Shown: positions 32,561 through 41,204, counted from the first letter of the stretch. The stretch is 64,000 nt of DNA from UBA668 sp963720695 (GCA_963720695.1 CAVRGG010000003.1:306134-370133); one strand, 5' to 3'. Numbers and translations are program-made. Notes: generated by a model not told the origin, from the sequence alone.

Positions 32561-35500
32561 ATGCGGGAGTTCGCAGCGCATGACGAACACTCCACCTTCC
32601 GCCGCTCGTACGCGCTCGGACTGTGGATGGCCGCGATCTGCACGGGCATCGTGGTCCTCTCGCTGGTGGTGTCCCTGTCGACGGGTCTGCATGGCTTCGA
32701 CGACTGGCGCCACTTCAGCCGGGTGACCCGGCTGCTGCTGGCGGCCTTCGGCGTCGTCGTGATGGTGCTGCGGGCGCGGGCCGACCGCGACCCATGGCCC
32801 TTCATGGCCGTCGCATTCGGTGGCCTGTTCTTCGCCTCCGTCATGACCCTCGTCGACGCGACCCCGAATCTGCAGTCGCACTGGCTGTCCCCTGGGGACG
32901 TCGGCTACCTGGTGTGGTCCGGTGGGATGATCGCCTACCTGGTCCGCCACTTGCTCAAGTCGGACCGCGTGAGTGCGGCGGTGCATCTCCTGGATGCGGC
33001 GATGATGGCCCTCGCCATCACCTTCGTCTTGTGGGAGCAGGTCGTGTGGCCGAACATCGGCGACCCCTCCCGCATCTCCGTGGTGCATCAGGTCCTCGAG
33101 ATCCTGGTGCCGTTCCTCGACATCTTCGTCGCCTGCATCCTGCTGCTCCTGCTGCTCGTGGATCAGTCGCCGGCCCGGCTCACCTGGTTCGTGGCGATGG
33201 GCTGCCTCGTCATCGGCGACATCGCGAAGAGCTCGACGGGCGAGTCGCCCACGCTGCACTCGCTGAGGTTCTCGATCCCAGGGTGGATCCTGGGCATCAC
33301 CGGCATCATCGTGGCCTCGGCCCTGCCCTCGGGTGCCAGGATCGTGGCGCGGCGACCGACGATGGCGCGACTGATCATCGTCAATGTGAGCGTCACGATC
33401 GCCATCTGGGTCGCGACGTGGCACTACGTGCTCCACCATCGTGACGCGACGATGGCGTCGGTGGTCATCGGACTCGTCGCCGGGGTGGTGTGGGCTGCCG
33501 AACACGTGGCCGCCTTCCGGCAGTCGACGATCTGGGCGGACCGTGTCAACGCGAACCTCGACGAATTGGAGGAGGCGCACGAGGAGTTGCGCGCCCTGCT
33601 CGACGACCTCCCCGACTCGGTCATCGTGCTCGCCCACGATGGGCGCCTGCTCGAAGCCAACGCACACACGCTCCAGCTCACCGGTCGGACTCGAGAGGAC
33701 CTCCTGGGCCGACCGTTCACCGACCTGTTCCGTGAATCCGAGCGACGGGCGATGTTCGAGCTGTGGAGGACGGTGCTCGCAGGCGAGCCGGTCGACTCGA
33801 CCACGTTCGCGTTCCAGTTGCCCGACGGCACCGAGGTGTTGTTGGAGGCCGATACGAATCTGCCGGTGACGAATCCCGAACGGATCGTCGTGACGTTGCG
33901 TGACGTCACCGACCGCGTCGCCGAGGCGCGGCGGTTGGAGAAGGCCCGTGAGCGATTCCGGCTCGCGTTCCACAACGCGCCCACGGGGATGGCGCTGTCG
34001 ACGGTGCGCAATGGTGTGCTGCTCGACGTCAACGAGTCGCTCGTGCACATGTTGGAGCGACCTCGCGAGGAGTTGATCGGCAGCACGATCGACGACATCA
34101 GCCATCCGGACGACCGCGGGCGCACTTCGCAGCCGCTCGACCGTTCGACCGGCGACGACGTCGACCTGTTCCGCACCGAGCAGCGCTACCTCCGCGGCGA
34201 TGGTGGCGTGGTCTGGGTGCGCACCTGGGTGTCGGTGATGGACGACGGCGAAGGCGACTCGTTGGCGATCGCCCACATCGAGGACATCACCGAACAACGC
34301 CACAGCGCGGAGCGACTGGAGTGGGCGGCCACCCACGACGAGCTGACCGGATTGCCGAACCGTTTCCGATTCCTCGAGCGACTCGGCAGTTACATCCACG
34401 ATGCGGAGCCGGGCTCGATCGCGGTGCTCTTCATCGACATCGACAACTTCAAGGTGATCAACGACAGCCTCGGTCACGACGCCGGCGACCAGCTGCTGCG
34501 GGCGATGAGCGATCGGCTCCGGACCGTGGTCCGCGATCGCGACCTGCTCGGGCGCTTCGGTGGTGACGAGTTCATCGTCATGCTGCGCGACGTCAGCGGC
34601 AGCTACGACCCCTTCGAGGTCGCGGAGCGGCTCCGTGCGGAGATCGCGCTGCCGTTGCAGATCGAGGATGCGGAACTGTTCGTCACCGCCAGCATCGGCA
34701 TCACCGTCTCCGATCGCGAGGGAGTGACGACCAGCGACATGCTGCGCGACGCCGACGCGGCGATGTACCGCGCGAAGGCCCGCGGTCGCGACTGCGTGGA
34801 GGTGTTCTCTCCCGGGAGCCATGACGCCTCGGTGCTCACGTTGCGCACCACCAACGAGCTACGGCGCGGGCTCGAGCGCGGCGAGATCGTGCCCTACTAC
34901 CAACCGATCGTGCAGCTCGACAACGGGCACCTGATCGGGTTCGAGGTGTTGGCCCGTTGGCGCCACCCGGACCGTGGACTGCTCGGGCCTGAGCAGTTCC
35001 TGCCGATGGCGGAGGAGACCGGGCTCATCGTCGACGTCGGCGGAGCGGTGCTGCGCAACTCGCTCGCCCAGCTCGGGCAGTGGCGCAACAGCACCCAGCG
35101 ATTCGGCGACCTCTCGCTGTCGGTCAACCTGAGCGTTCGTCAGTTGACCAGCGCACGCCTGGTCGACGAGGTGAGCGACGCGCTGGCCGAGGCGGGCGTG
35201 TCGGCCGGTGCCCTGTGGCTGGAGATCACCGAGACCGCCCTGATGGCCGACGTCAAGGCCGCGACGGTGGCGCTGCGCGACCTGCGGAGCCTCGGCCTGC
35301 ACCTGTCGGTGGACGATTTCGGCACCGGCTACTCGTCGCTCACCTACCTGAAGCGGTTCCCCGTCGAGGCGATCAAGGTCGACAGGTCCTTCGTCAACGG
35401 GTTGGGCATCGACGCCGAGGACTCCACGATCGTCGAGGCCGTGGTGAAGCTCGGCCACTCGCTGGGCCTGATGGTGGTCGCCGAGGGTGTGGAGACGCCG

Positions 35501-35608
35501 CTGCAACTGTCGCGCCTTCGCGAAATCGGGTGCGATCGCGGACAGGGCTACCTGTTCGGACGACCACGACCTGCCGAGCTCATCGAGAACGAGTACTCGC
35601 TGGGCTGA
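32561..35608 (+). CDS. membrane PAS-PAS-GGDEF-EAL cyclic-di-GMP enzyme
   Basis: 1015 residues from the ATG at 32561. About nine N-terminal hydrophobic helices (~20-320) form a MASE-like sensor, then a short coiled coil ('LDELEEAHEELRALLDDL') and two PAS domains (~345-460, 470-585). The GGDEF domain has an intact 'LLGRFGGDEFIVML' active site (~667). The EAL domain has 'GFEVLARWRHP' (EVL instead of EAL, catalytic Glu kept), 'EITETALM' and 'DDFGTGYSSLTYLKRFPVEAIKVDRSF'. It probably makes or degrades c-di-GMP; the net activity cannot be judged. Confidence 0.95.
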   Translation: MREFAAHDEHSTFRRSYALGLWMAAICTGIVVLSLVVSLSTGLHGFDDWRHFSRVTRLLLAAFGVVVMVLRARADRDPWPFMAVAFGGLFFASVMTLVDATPNLQSHWLSPGDVGYLVWSGGMIAYLVRHLLKSDRVSAAVHLLDAAMMALAITFVLWEQVVWPNIGDPSRISVVHQVLEILVPFLDIFVACILLLLLLVDQSPARLTWFVAMGCLVIGDIAKSSTGESPTLHSLRFSIPGWILGITGIIVASALPSGARIVARRPTMARLIIVNVSVTIAIWVATWHYVLHHRDATMASVVIGLVAGVVWAAEHVAAFRQSTIWADRVNANLDELEEAHEELRALLDDLPDSVIVLAHDGRLLEANAHTLQLTGRTREDLLGRPFTDLFRESERRAMFELWRTVLAGEPVDSTTFAFQLPDGTEVLLEADTNLPVTNPERIVVTLRDVTDRVAEARRLEKARERFRLAFHNAPTGMALSTVRNGVLLDVNESLVHMLERPREELIGSTIDDISHPDDRGRTSQPLDRSTGDDVDLFRTEQRYLRGDGGVVWVRTWVSVMDDGEGDSLAIAHIEDITEQRHSAERLEWAATHDELTGLPNRFRFLERLGSYIHDAEPGSIAVLFIDIDNFKVINDSLGHDAGDQLLRAMSDRLRTVVRDRDLLGRFGGDEFIVMLRDVSGSYDPFEVAERLRAEIALPLQIEDAELFVTASIGITVSDREGVTTSDMLRDADAAMYRAKARGRDCVEVFSPGSHDASVLTLRTTNELRRGLERGEIVPYYQPIVQLDNGHLIGFEVLARWRHPDRGLLGPEQFLPMAEETGLIVDVGGAVLRNSLAQLGQWRNSTQRFGDLSLSVNLSVRQLTSARLVDEVSDALAEAGVSAGALWLEITETALMADVKAATVALRDLRSLGLHLSVDDFGTGYSSLTYLKRFPVEAIKVDRSFVNGLGIDAEDSTIVEAVVKLGHSLGLMVVAEGVETPLQLSRLREIGCDRGQGYLFGRPRPAELIENEYSLG

Positions 35609-35619
35609 ACTCGGCGGCG

Positions 35620-36201
35620 TCAGACGCCCTGTTTGCGGGCACGAACGACCAACACCGAGGGAGCGATCGGCTCCCGCGTTCGGCGGTCGTTCAACTCGTG
35701 CACGACGTCGAGGCGGAAGTTGCTCCGCTCGAACGCCATGTAGAGGTCGCTGAACGTGATGCCGATCGCGCCGTACGCGTAGTTGACCGCGTGGTCCTGA
35801 CCGAACATCGTCGCGACGGGATGCGGCATCGCGACCACGAACGACGAGCCGGGCTTGAGCACCCGGTGCACCTGACGCAGCAGCCGGGGAAGATCGTCGA
35901 CGTCACCCAGCGAATGCGATGCGACGACCAGTTCCACCGAGGCGCTGGTGGCGAACCCGAGGTCCGCCAGATCGCCCTGATGGCATTCGACGCGGACCTC
36001 ATGACGCTCTGCCGCCGCACGGAGTGCGGTGATCGCTTGCGGGTCCGGATCGAGCGCGATCGCCTTCGCTCCGGCGAGGGCCATCGTGATGGAGTTCGGA
36101 GTCGCGGCGATGCCGAGTTCGATGACCCGCTTGCCCGAGATGTCGCCACACAGCCGAAGTTCGTTCTCGTCGGCCACGTTGGCGCCGTACCAGATGCTCA
36201 T
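35620..36201 (-). CDS. class I SAM-dependent methyltransferase
   Basis: 193 residues from the ATG at 36201. The SAM motif I is 'GKRVIELGIAATPNSITMALAGAKAIALDPD' (an unusual E-L-G-I variant of ExGxGxG), with motif II 'VECHQGDLADLGF', motif III 'SVELVVASHSLGDVDDLPRLLRQVHRVLKPGSSFVVAMPHP' and 'YMAFERSNFRLDVVHEL' near the end. Family: Methyltransf_11-like. The substrate is unknown. It converges with the GGDEF-EAL gene, 11 bp away. Confidence 0.85.
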   Translation of the reverse strand: MSIWYGANVADENELRLCGDISGKRVIELGIAATPNSITMALAGAKAIALDPDPQAITALRAAAERHEVRVECHQGDLADLGFATSASVELVVASHSLGDVDDLPRLLRQVHRVLKPGSSFVVAMPHPVATMFGQDHAVNYAYGAIGITFSDLYMAFERSNFRLDVVHELNDRRTREPIAPSVLVVRARKQGV

Positions 36202-36208
36202 GCGCACC

Positions 36209-36214
36209 AGTGTG
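36209..36214 (-). promoter_or_regulatory. -10-like hexamer for the methyltransferase
   Basis: Minus-strand CACACT, 7 nt before the ATG at 36201. It departs from TANNNT at the first base. Confidence 0.3.
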
Positions 36215-36247
36215 CCTCGCGGGCACGGTCGCGTGGCGGATGACGGG

Positions 36248-36253
36248 TAGCCT
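36248..36253 (+). promoter_or_regulatory. -10 element for the DUF5318 gene
   Basis: TAGCCT, 8 nt before the ATG at 36262. Confidence 0.35.
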
Positions 36254-36261
36254 GTTGACCC

Positions 36262-36669
36262 ATGACGTTCGGGGTCGGAGCCCTTCGAGGCAACGGTGCG
36301 GTGGTCGACCATCGTCTGTCGCGGCGCCATCTGATCAACGAGTTCCGACGCGGTCGTCTTCGCCAGGATCAAGTGTGCGATGCGCATCCCGAGCTCATCC
36401 GCGCGGCTCGCAACGTCGGTTCTCCGGCCACCATCGCCTGCCCGATCTGTGAGCTCCAGGAGCTCCGGCTCGTCACGTACGTCTTCGGTCCGCGGTTGCC
36501 GTCACACGGTCGCTGCGTGTCCACCGCCGCCGAACTCGCCAAGCTCGAGGCCCGGCCCGACGAGCTCACCGCGTACGTCGTCGAGGCCTGCGTCTCGTGT
36601 CGTTGGCACCACCTGTTGAGGGTCCTCCCCGTCGGTCGGCGAACCCGTCGAGCACGCGCCTCGGGCTGA
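36262..36669 (+). CDS. DUF5318 family zinc-ribbon-like protein
   Basis: 135 residues. 'GAVVDHRLSRRHLINEFRRGRLRQDQVCDAHPELIRAARNVG' is followed by two Cys pairs in 'IACPICELQELRLVTYVFG' and 'VEACVSCRWHHLLRV', a likely metal-binding ribbon. The family is actinobacterial; in mycobacteria a DUF5318 gene precedes the penicillin-binding protein gene ponA1. Here the downstream gene is a small membrane protein, so that link is missing. Confidence 0.8.
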   Translation: MTFGVGALRGNGAVVDHRLSRRHLINEFRRGRLRQDQVCDAHPELIRAARNVGSPATIACPICELQELRLVTYVFGPRLPSHGRCVSTAAELAKLEARPDELTAYVVEACVSCRWHHLLRVLPVGRRTRRARASG

Positions 36670-36671
36670 GC

Positions 36672-37118
36672 TTGTTCGGCACCGCACCGCTCGTGCTCGA
36701 TGTGTGCTTCGGGCCGAAGGGTGAGACCTGTGGCCCGGAGAACTCCGCCCCGTGGTGGCTCGCCGTGCTGATCTTCCTCGCTGCTGCTGCGGTCGTCTTT
36801 CTCCTCGTCAGCATCTCCGAGATCGTCAAGGAGGAGCCCCCCGCTCGGCGACGGGCGGCGAAGCGCCGGCCAGCACCTCGTCCGGCTCACGAAACCACTG
36901 CTGATCGCCTCGAGCGCGCCGCCGAGTTCACCCAGGAGTATCAGCGCCCGTTCGCCGGGATGAACATCAGGACCGTCACCGGCAAGCTCACCTTCGGCTC
37001 GTGGATCAGTCGATGGTGGGCGTCGGGGAGCTACATGCGACGACGGCTCCTCGTCTCGGTGGGAGTGGCCCTCCTCACGGTCGTGGTCGTCGGCGCAGTG
37101 GTCGTGCTCATCACCTGA
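36672..37118 (+). CDS. hypothetical two-helix membrane protein
   Basis: About 148 residues if the TTG at 36672 is used; the frame is open from GTG 36597, which would overlap DUF5318 by 73 bp, and GTG 36693 is another option. An N-terminal part with two Cys ('LDVCFGPKGETCGPENSAPWW') leads into a helix 'LAVLIFLAAAAVVFLLVSI', a basic cytoplasmic loop ('RRRAAKRRPAPRPAHE') and a second helix at the C-terminus ('RLLVSVGVALLTVVVVGAVVVLI'). No family recognised. It follows DUF5318 directly and is probably in the same transcript. Confidence 0.5.
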   Translation: MFGTAPLVLDVCFGPKGETCGPENSAPWWLAVLIFLAAAAVVFLLVSISEIVKEEPPARRRAAKRRPAPRPAHETTADRLERAAEFTQEYQRPFAGMNIRTVTGKLTFGSWISRWWASGSYMRRRLLVSVGVALLTVVVVGAVVVLIT

Positions 37119-37130
37119 CTCGCAGGCTGA

Positions 37131-37703
37131 TCAGAACGGGCTGAGGCCCATCCGGTTGCGCACGCTGATGCCCTCGCCGACGTGGGCGTTGCCGTGGCCG
37201 ATGACCGGCCACTGGACGAACCACCAGATCGGCTTGTCGGCCCACATGCCGTACAGCCAGGGGAGCTCGTCGGCATCGAGTCCGCCGTGGCGGGTGAGAC
37301 GGTGTGCCGCGTTGGGCACCGCGTCGAGCACGAGTGACCCCAGGGGAGCGAGCCACGTGGAGGTGGTCTCGAACACGTCGGTGACGTAGGCGATCAGGGG
37401 CGCCGGTGCGACGAGCGCGGTGAAGGCCCGGTCCTCCCGCTCGGGGAGGCCCACGCTGGCCGGCGCCTCGGCCAGGCCCAGTGCGTCGCGGTGCGCCTCG
37501 AAGAGTGGGTCCCGTCCGCGAATCACCGTGTTCACCGCCAGGTCGTGATGCCGGGCGATGTGCAGGAGCAGGTGTGCCACCGTGCTGCCGCCGCCGTCGA
37601 CCTGCTCGTGCCACCGGTCCATGGGGACGAGGGACACGACGGAATCGAACAACTTGGTCCGGACCCCGCCGAGATCAGTGGTCATCCACTCGTGCACATC
37701 CAT
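37131..37703 (-). CDS. DinB-like protein
   Basis: 190 residues from the ATG at 37703. A four-helix DinB/mycothiol-maleylpyruvate-isomerase-like pattern is seen: 'DRWHEQVDGGGSTVAHLLLHIARHHDLAVNTVIRG' carries the first His-rich helix, and 'WWFVQWPVIGHGNAHVGEGISVRNRMG' the C-terminal His motif (H-x3-H type). Such proteins often use mycothiol or a divalent metal. It is distinct in sequence from the DinB fragment at the left edge. It is convergent with the membrane protein gene at 36672-37118. Confidence 0.75.
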   Translation of the reverse strand: MDVHEWMTTDLGGVRTKLFDSVVSLVPMDRWHEQVDGGGSTVAHLLLHIARHHDLAVNTVIRGRDPLFEAHRDALGLAEAPASVGLPEREDRAFTALVAPAPLIAYVTDVFETTSTWLAPLGSLVLDAVPNAAHRLTRHGGLDADELPWLYGMWADKPIWWFVQWPVIGHGNAHVGEGISVRNRMGLSPF

Positions 37704-37711
37704 CGGTCGCG

Positions 37712-37717
37712 ACGGTA
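37712..37717 (-). promoter_or_regulatory. -10 element for the DinB-like gene
   Basis: Minus-strand TACCGT, 8 nt before the ATG at 37703. Confidence 0.4.
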
Positions 37718-37870
37718 GTCCACCGCCGACCGAAGGAACCCTGTGACACCCCCCTGTCAGGCTGCTGGCGTGGACCTTTCGTTTCGCCGCTACACTCACC
37801 CGGTCATATTGGCCCTGCCCCACCACGGGGCCCCGGGAAGCCCCCGGGTCCGAAGGGAGGAATCACACGC

Positions 37871-38200
37871 ATGATGCGTGCCTACGAACTCATGGTCATC
37901 CTCGAAGGTGATCTCGAAGAGCCTGCTGCGCAGGCCTGGGTGAAGACCATCACCGACTCCATCGAAAAGGCTGGTGGCACCGTCCACGGCAAGCCTGACT
38001 GGTGGGGCAAGCGGCAGTACGCCTACCCCATCAACAAGAAGGAGTACGGCTACTACTTGGTGCTGAACCTCCTGGCTCCCGGAGGCGCCCTCGACGAGCT
38101 CGAGCGTTCCTTCCGTATCGCTGACGATGTCGTCCGCCACAAGTTGCTGCGACTCCCCGATGCCGAGGCCGAGCGCCGTGGCATGACGGTCGCCGCCTGA
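37871..38200 (+). CDS. rpsF: ribosomal protein S6
   Basis: 109 residues; two adjacent ATGs (37871, 37874), with GGGAGGA 9 nt before the first. 'MRAYELMVILEGDLEE', 'WWGKRQYAYPINKKEYGYYLVLNLLAPGGALDELERSFRIADDVVRHKLLRL' are the S6 core. It binds S18 on the 30S platform; S18 is encoded two genes downstream. First gene of rpsF-ssb-rpsR-rplI. Confidence 0.97.
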   Translation: MMRAYELMVILEGDLEEPAAQAWVKTITDSIEKAGGTVHGKPDWWGKRQYAYPINKKEYGYYLVLNLLAPGGALDELERSFRIADDVVRHKLLRLPDAEAERRGMTVAA

Positions 38201-38240
38201 TCCCTCCGGCGTCCCACGCCTTTTCCGATAGGAGAGCCTC

Positions 38241-38693
38241 ATGGCCGATAGCACCGTCACCATCGTCGGGAACCTGACCCGCGATCCCGAGCTTCGTTTC
38301 ACCACCGGTGGCAAGGGCATTGCCAGCTTCGGTGTCGCCGTCAACCGACGGTGGCAGCAGGGTGGCGAGTGGCAGGAGAAGGTCTCCTTCTTCAACGTCA
38401 CGGCCTGGGACTCCCTTGGCGAGAACGTCGCGGCATCGCTGACGAAGGGCTCCCGAGTCATCGTCACCGGTCGCCTCGAGCAGCGCGAGTACGAGACCAA
38501 AGAGGGCGAGAAGCGCAACGTCGTCGAGATCGTCGCCGACGAGATCGGGCCGTCGTTGCGATGGGCCCGCGCCGAGGTCGAGCGCATTGCCCGCGACGGT
38601 GGCTCCGGCTCCGGCGGCGGCAGCTCCAACAGCTCCAACAGCGGCGGCAACCGTGCACCGGATCCGGTGTACGGCGACGAAGAGCCGTTCTGA
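38241..38693 (+). CDS. ssb: single-stranded DNA-binding protein
   Basis: 150 residues with an OB fold: 'MADSTVTIVGNLTRDPELRFTTGGKGIASFGVAVNRRW', 'EKVSFFNVTAWDSLGENVAASLTKGSRVIVTGRLEQREYETKEGEKRNVVEIVADEIGPSLRWA'. A Gly/Ser/Asn-rich linker ends in the acidic tip 'YGDEEPF', the usual docking peptide for partner proteins. SD 'AGGAGAG' precedes the ATG. The position between rpsF and rpsR is conserved across bacteria. Confidence 0.97.
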   Translation: MADSTVTIVGNLTRDPELRFTTGGKGIASFGVAVNRRWQQGGEWQEKVSFFNVTAWDSLGENVAASLTKGSRVIVTGRLEQREYETKEGEKRNVVEIVADEIGPSLRWARAEVERIARDGGSGSGGGSSNSSNSGGNRAPDPVYGDEEPF

Positions 38694-38727
38694 GTTCCCA
38701 GTTCGAGATTTCTGAGAAAGATCCACC

Positions 38728-39153
38728 ATGAGCAGCAAGAAGAACAAGACCCGTTCGCCGAAAGATGCGAACCCCAAGAAGATCAAGAAGAAGACCAGCG
38801 TCCTGGTCACCGACAAGGTCGAGTACATCGACTACAAGGACGTCAACCTTCTCACCCGGTTCGTCAGCGACCGGTCCAAGATCCGCAACCGGCGCGTCAC
38901 GGGCAACACCGTGCAGCAGCAGCGCGAGATCGCCAACGCGATCAAGAACTCGCGTGAGATGGCGCTCATCCCGTACACCAAGCGCGTGGCGCAGACCCGC
39001 ACGGGTCGCTCCCGCGACGGTGAGCGTGGCGACCGTGGCGAGCGCGCTCCCCGCGGCGATCAGGATCAGGTGAAGCAGGCTCAGGTCGAGGCCACCGAGG
39101 TCGAGTCGATCGAGATCGACGACGTCGAGACCACCGAGACCGAGGAGGCCTGA
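38728..39153 (+). CDS. rpsR: ribosomal protein S18 with long acidic tail
   Basis: 141 residues, against about 75-90 usually. The S18 core is 'VEYIDYKDVNLLTRFVSDRSKIRNRRVTGNTVQQQREIANAIKNSREMALIPYT'. An N-terminal Lys-rich arm precedes it. After ~residue 90 comes an extra ~50-residue tail: first Arg/Asp/Gly-rich ('RTGRSRDGERGDRGERAPRGD'), then strongly acidic ('VEATEVESIEIDDVETTETEEA'). There is no S18 zinc Cys pair, so this is the C-minus paralogue type. The next gene, rplI, starts 2 bp after the stop. Confidence 0.94.
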   Translation: MSSKKNKTRSPKDANPKKIKKKTSVLVTDKVEYIDYKDVNLLTRFVSDRSKIRNRRVTGNTVQQQREIANAIKNSREMALIPYTKRVAQTRTGRSRDGERGDRGERAPRGDQDQVKQAQVEATEVESIEIDDVETTETEEA

Positions 39154-39155
39154 TC

Positions 39156-39599
39156 ATGAAGCTCATCCTCCGTTCCGATCACCAGGGTCTCGGCAAGCGC
39201 GGCGACATCGTCGAAGTGTCCGACGGTCACGCTCGCAACTACCTGTTGCCCAAGGGTCTCGCCTTCCCGGCCACCGATGGCGCCGTGTCGCAGGCCGGCG
39301 CGATGCGTCGTGCTCGCGATCTGCGCGATGCCCAGGACCGCGAGAGCGCACAGGCCGTGGCCTCCAAGCTCGTGTCCAAGACCATCACCATCCCGGTGAA
39401 GGCGGGCGCCGAGGGCCGGCTGTTCGGCTCCGTCACCGCCGCCGATGTCGCTGCCGCCGTCGAGGCGCAGGCCAACATCGTGCTCGACCGGCGCAAGCTG
39501 CACGTGGATCACATCAAGACCACCGGCACCTACCAGGTGGCCGCCAAGCTGCACCACGACGTCGAGTTCCCGATCACGGTCGAGGTCACCGCCAAGTAA
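39156..39599 (+). CDS. rplI: ribosomal protein L9
   Basis: 147 residues. 'MKLILRSDHQGLGKRGDIVEVSDGHARNYLLPKGLAFPAT' is the L9 N-terminal domain, followed by the central helix and the C-terminal domain 'GRLFGSVTAADVAAAVEAQANIVLDRRKLHVDHIKTTGTYQVAAKLHHDVEFPITVEV'. It is an elongated 50S protein at the base of the L1 stalk. GGAGG precedes its ATG, and it ends the ribosomal part of the operon. Confidence 0.97.
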   Translation: MKLILRSDHQGLGKRGDIVEVSDGHARNYLLPKGLAFPATDGAVSQAGAMRRARDLRDAQDRESAQAVASKLVSKTITIPVKAGAEGRLFGSVTAADVAAAVEAQANIVLDRRKLHVDHIKTTGTYQVAAKLHHDVEFPITVEVTAK

Positions 39600-39622
39600 T
39601 CCGGCGTTCCAGCCTCACAATT

Positions 39623-39736
39623 TTGTCCACAGCCCCGGGGTGCCTGTCGTTGGCAGGTGGCCGGGGCTGTGTTGTCCCCGCAAGTATTGAGTTATCCACA
39701 GCACTGTCCCCAACAAAGACCCCCTAGCGATCCACA
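39623..39736. promoter_or_regulatory. DnaA-box cluster and hairpin before dnaB
   Basis: Two perfect boxes, TTGTCCACA (39623-39631) and TTATCCACA (39692-39700), plus a weaker CGATCCACA (39728-39736). Between the first two lies a hairpin with perfect 10-bp arms (39629-39638 and 39661-39670), whose left arm overlaps the first box. The hairpin lacks a T-run. The whole 164-bp rplI-dnaB gap has no gene. Confidence 0.65.
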
Positions 39737-39763
39737 GGGCAGGTCAGGCAAGGTAGATGGATC

Positions 39764-41161
39764 ATGTCGGACTTTCGCCGCGATTCGGGCAACTCACGAG
39801 ACTCGGGTCGTGATCGATCGGCGCCGCGGCGCATCGACGCCCGGGTGCCACCGCACAACCTGAACGCCGAGGAGAGCCTGCTCGGCGCGCTCCTGCTCTC
39901 GCGCGACGTCGTCGGTCAGGTGGCCGAGCTCGGCGTGCAGGTCGAGCACTTCTACAAGCCCGCCCACCAGCACATCTACGCGGCGATCCGCGGACTGATG
40001 ACCAACGGCAACGCGGTCGACAGCGTCACCGTCGCCGACGAACTGCGCCGCAACGGCCTGCTCGAGGAGGTCGGTGGCGCACAGACGCTGAACGAGCTGC
40101 AGAACGCCACGCCGGCCATCTCCAACGCCGGCCGCTACGCCAAGATCGTGCAGGACACCGCGATGTTGCGCAAGCTCATCAGCGTGGCCGGGGAGATCAC
40201 CGAGCTCGCGTACATGGAGCCCGACGACGTCACCAAGGCGCTCGACGAGGCCGAGACCAAGGTGTTCGAGGTCGCCGAGGATCGCGTCATCGACTCCACT
40301 CGCCCCCTGTCGGATCTGCTGCCGCTGGCGATGGACAAGCTGCAGGAGACGTTCGAGCGCGGCGACTCGATCACCGGCACGGCGACGGGCTTCAACGATC
40401 TCGACGAGATCCTGTCGGGGTTGCAGCCGAGCACGCTCAACATCGTCGGCGCCCGTCCCGCCATGGGCAAGACGGCGATCGGGCTGGGCATCGCCACGCA
40501 CGTCGCCAAGACCACGCACAAGCCGGTGCTGGTGTTCTCGCTCGAGATGGGTCACGCCGAGCTCACCCAACGCATCCTGTCGAGCGAGGCCGAGGTCGAC
40601 TCGCAGAAGCTGCGCAGCGGTCGGCTGGCCGAGGCCGACTGGACCAAGATCGGCCGTGCCATCAACCGCATCGACAGCATCCCGCTGTACCTCGACGACA
40701 ACCCGCGGGTCACGGTGATGGAGATCCGTGCCAAGGCCCGCCGGCTCAAGGCCCGCCATGGGGGACTGGGCATGGTGCTCATCGACTACCTGCAATTGAT
40801 GAGCGGCGGTACCTCGGCCGAGAACCGCCAGTTGGAGGTCAGCGAGATCAGTCGTGGTCTCAAGATCCTGGCCCGTGAGCTCGACGTGCCGATCATGGCG
40901 CTCAGCCAGCTCAGCCGTGGCCTCGAGAGCAGGGCCGACAAGCGGCCGATGCTGGCCGACCTGCGCGAGTCCGGTTCGCTCGAGCAGGACGCCGACGTGG
41001 TCATGTTCCTCTATCGCGACGAGGTCTACAACCGCGACTCTCCCGACAAGGCGTCGGCCGAGCTGATCGTGGCCAAGCACCGTTCGGGGCCCACCGGCGT
41101 GGCCCGCCTGGTGTTCCGTGGTCAGTACACCAAGTTCGGGAACGCTGCCCGCAACGTCTGA
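39764..41161 (+). CDS. dnaB: replicative DNA helicase DnaB
   Basis: 465 residues, no intein. The N-terminal domain ('VPPHNLNAEESLLGALLLSRDVVGQVAELGVQVEHFYKPAHQHIYAAI') binds primase; the RecA-like C-terminal domain has Walker A 'GARPAMGKTAIGLGIATHV', 'VLVFSLEMGHAELTQRILSSEAEVDSQKLR', Walker B 'MVLIDYLQLMSGG', and 'SQLSRGLESRADKRPMLADLRESGSLEQDADVVMFLYRDE'. It unwinds DNA at replication forks; DciA, encoded by the dnaN-recF unit, is the likely loader. Confidence 0.97.
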   Translation: MSDFRRDSGNSRDSGRDRSAPRRIDARVPPHNLNAEESLLGALLLSRDVVGQVAELGVQVEHFYKPAHQHIYAAIRGLMTNGNAVDSVTVADELRRNGLLEEVGGAQTLNELQNATPAISNAGRYAKIVQDTAMLRKLISVAGEITELAYMEPDDVTKALDEAETKVFEVAEDRVIDSTRPLSDLLPLAMDKLQETFERGDSITGTATGFNDLDEILSGLQPSTLNIVGARPAMGKTAIGLGIATHVAKTTHKPVLVFSLEMGHAELTQRILSSEAEVDSQKLRSGRLAEADWTKIGRAINRIDSIPLYLDDNPRVTVMEIRAKARRLKARHGGLGMVLIDYLQLMSGGTSAENRQLEVSEISRGLKILARELDVPIMALSQLSRGLESRADKRPMLADLRESGSLEQDADVVMFLYRDEVYNRDSPDKASAELIVAKHRSGPTGVARLVFRGQYTKFGNAARNV

Positions 41162-41170
41162 GGTGTCGTG

Positions 41171-41198
41171 TTGACATATTCCGTTATCGGAATATGAT
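41171..41198 (+). promoter_or_regulatory. ArsR/AHSA1 promoter with overlapping operator
   Basis: -35 TTGACA (41171-41176), 16-nt spacer, -10 TATGAT (41193-41198). An inverted repeat with perfect 9-bp arms CATATTCCG and CGGAATATG around TTAT (41175-41196) covers the spacer and both elements. Six nt separate the -10 from the ATG at 41205, so the mRNA is predicted to be leaderless. Confidence 0.8.
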
Positions 41199-41204
41199 GG
41201 TGGT

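Noticed and set aside
32495..34822. 775-codon minus-strand frame over the GGDEF-EAL gene
   Set aside because: Shadow with biased composition; the plus-strand gene has full catalytic motifs.
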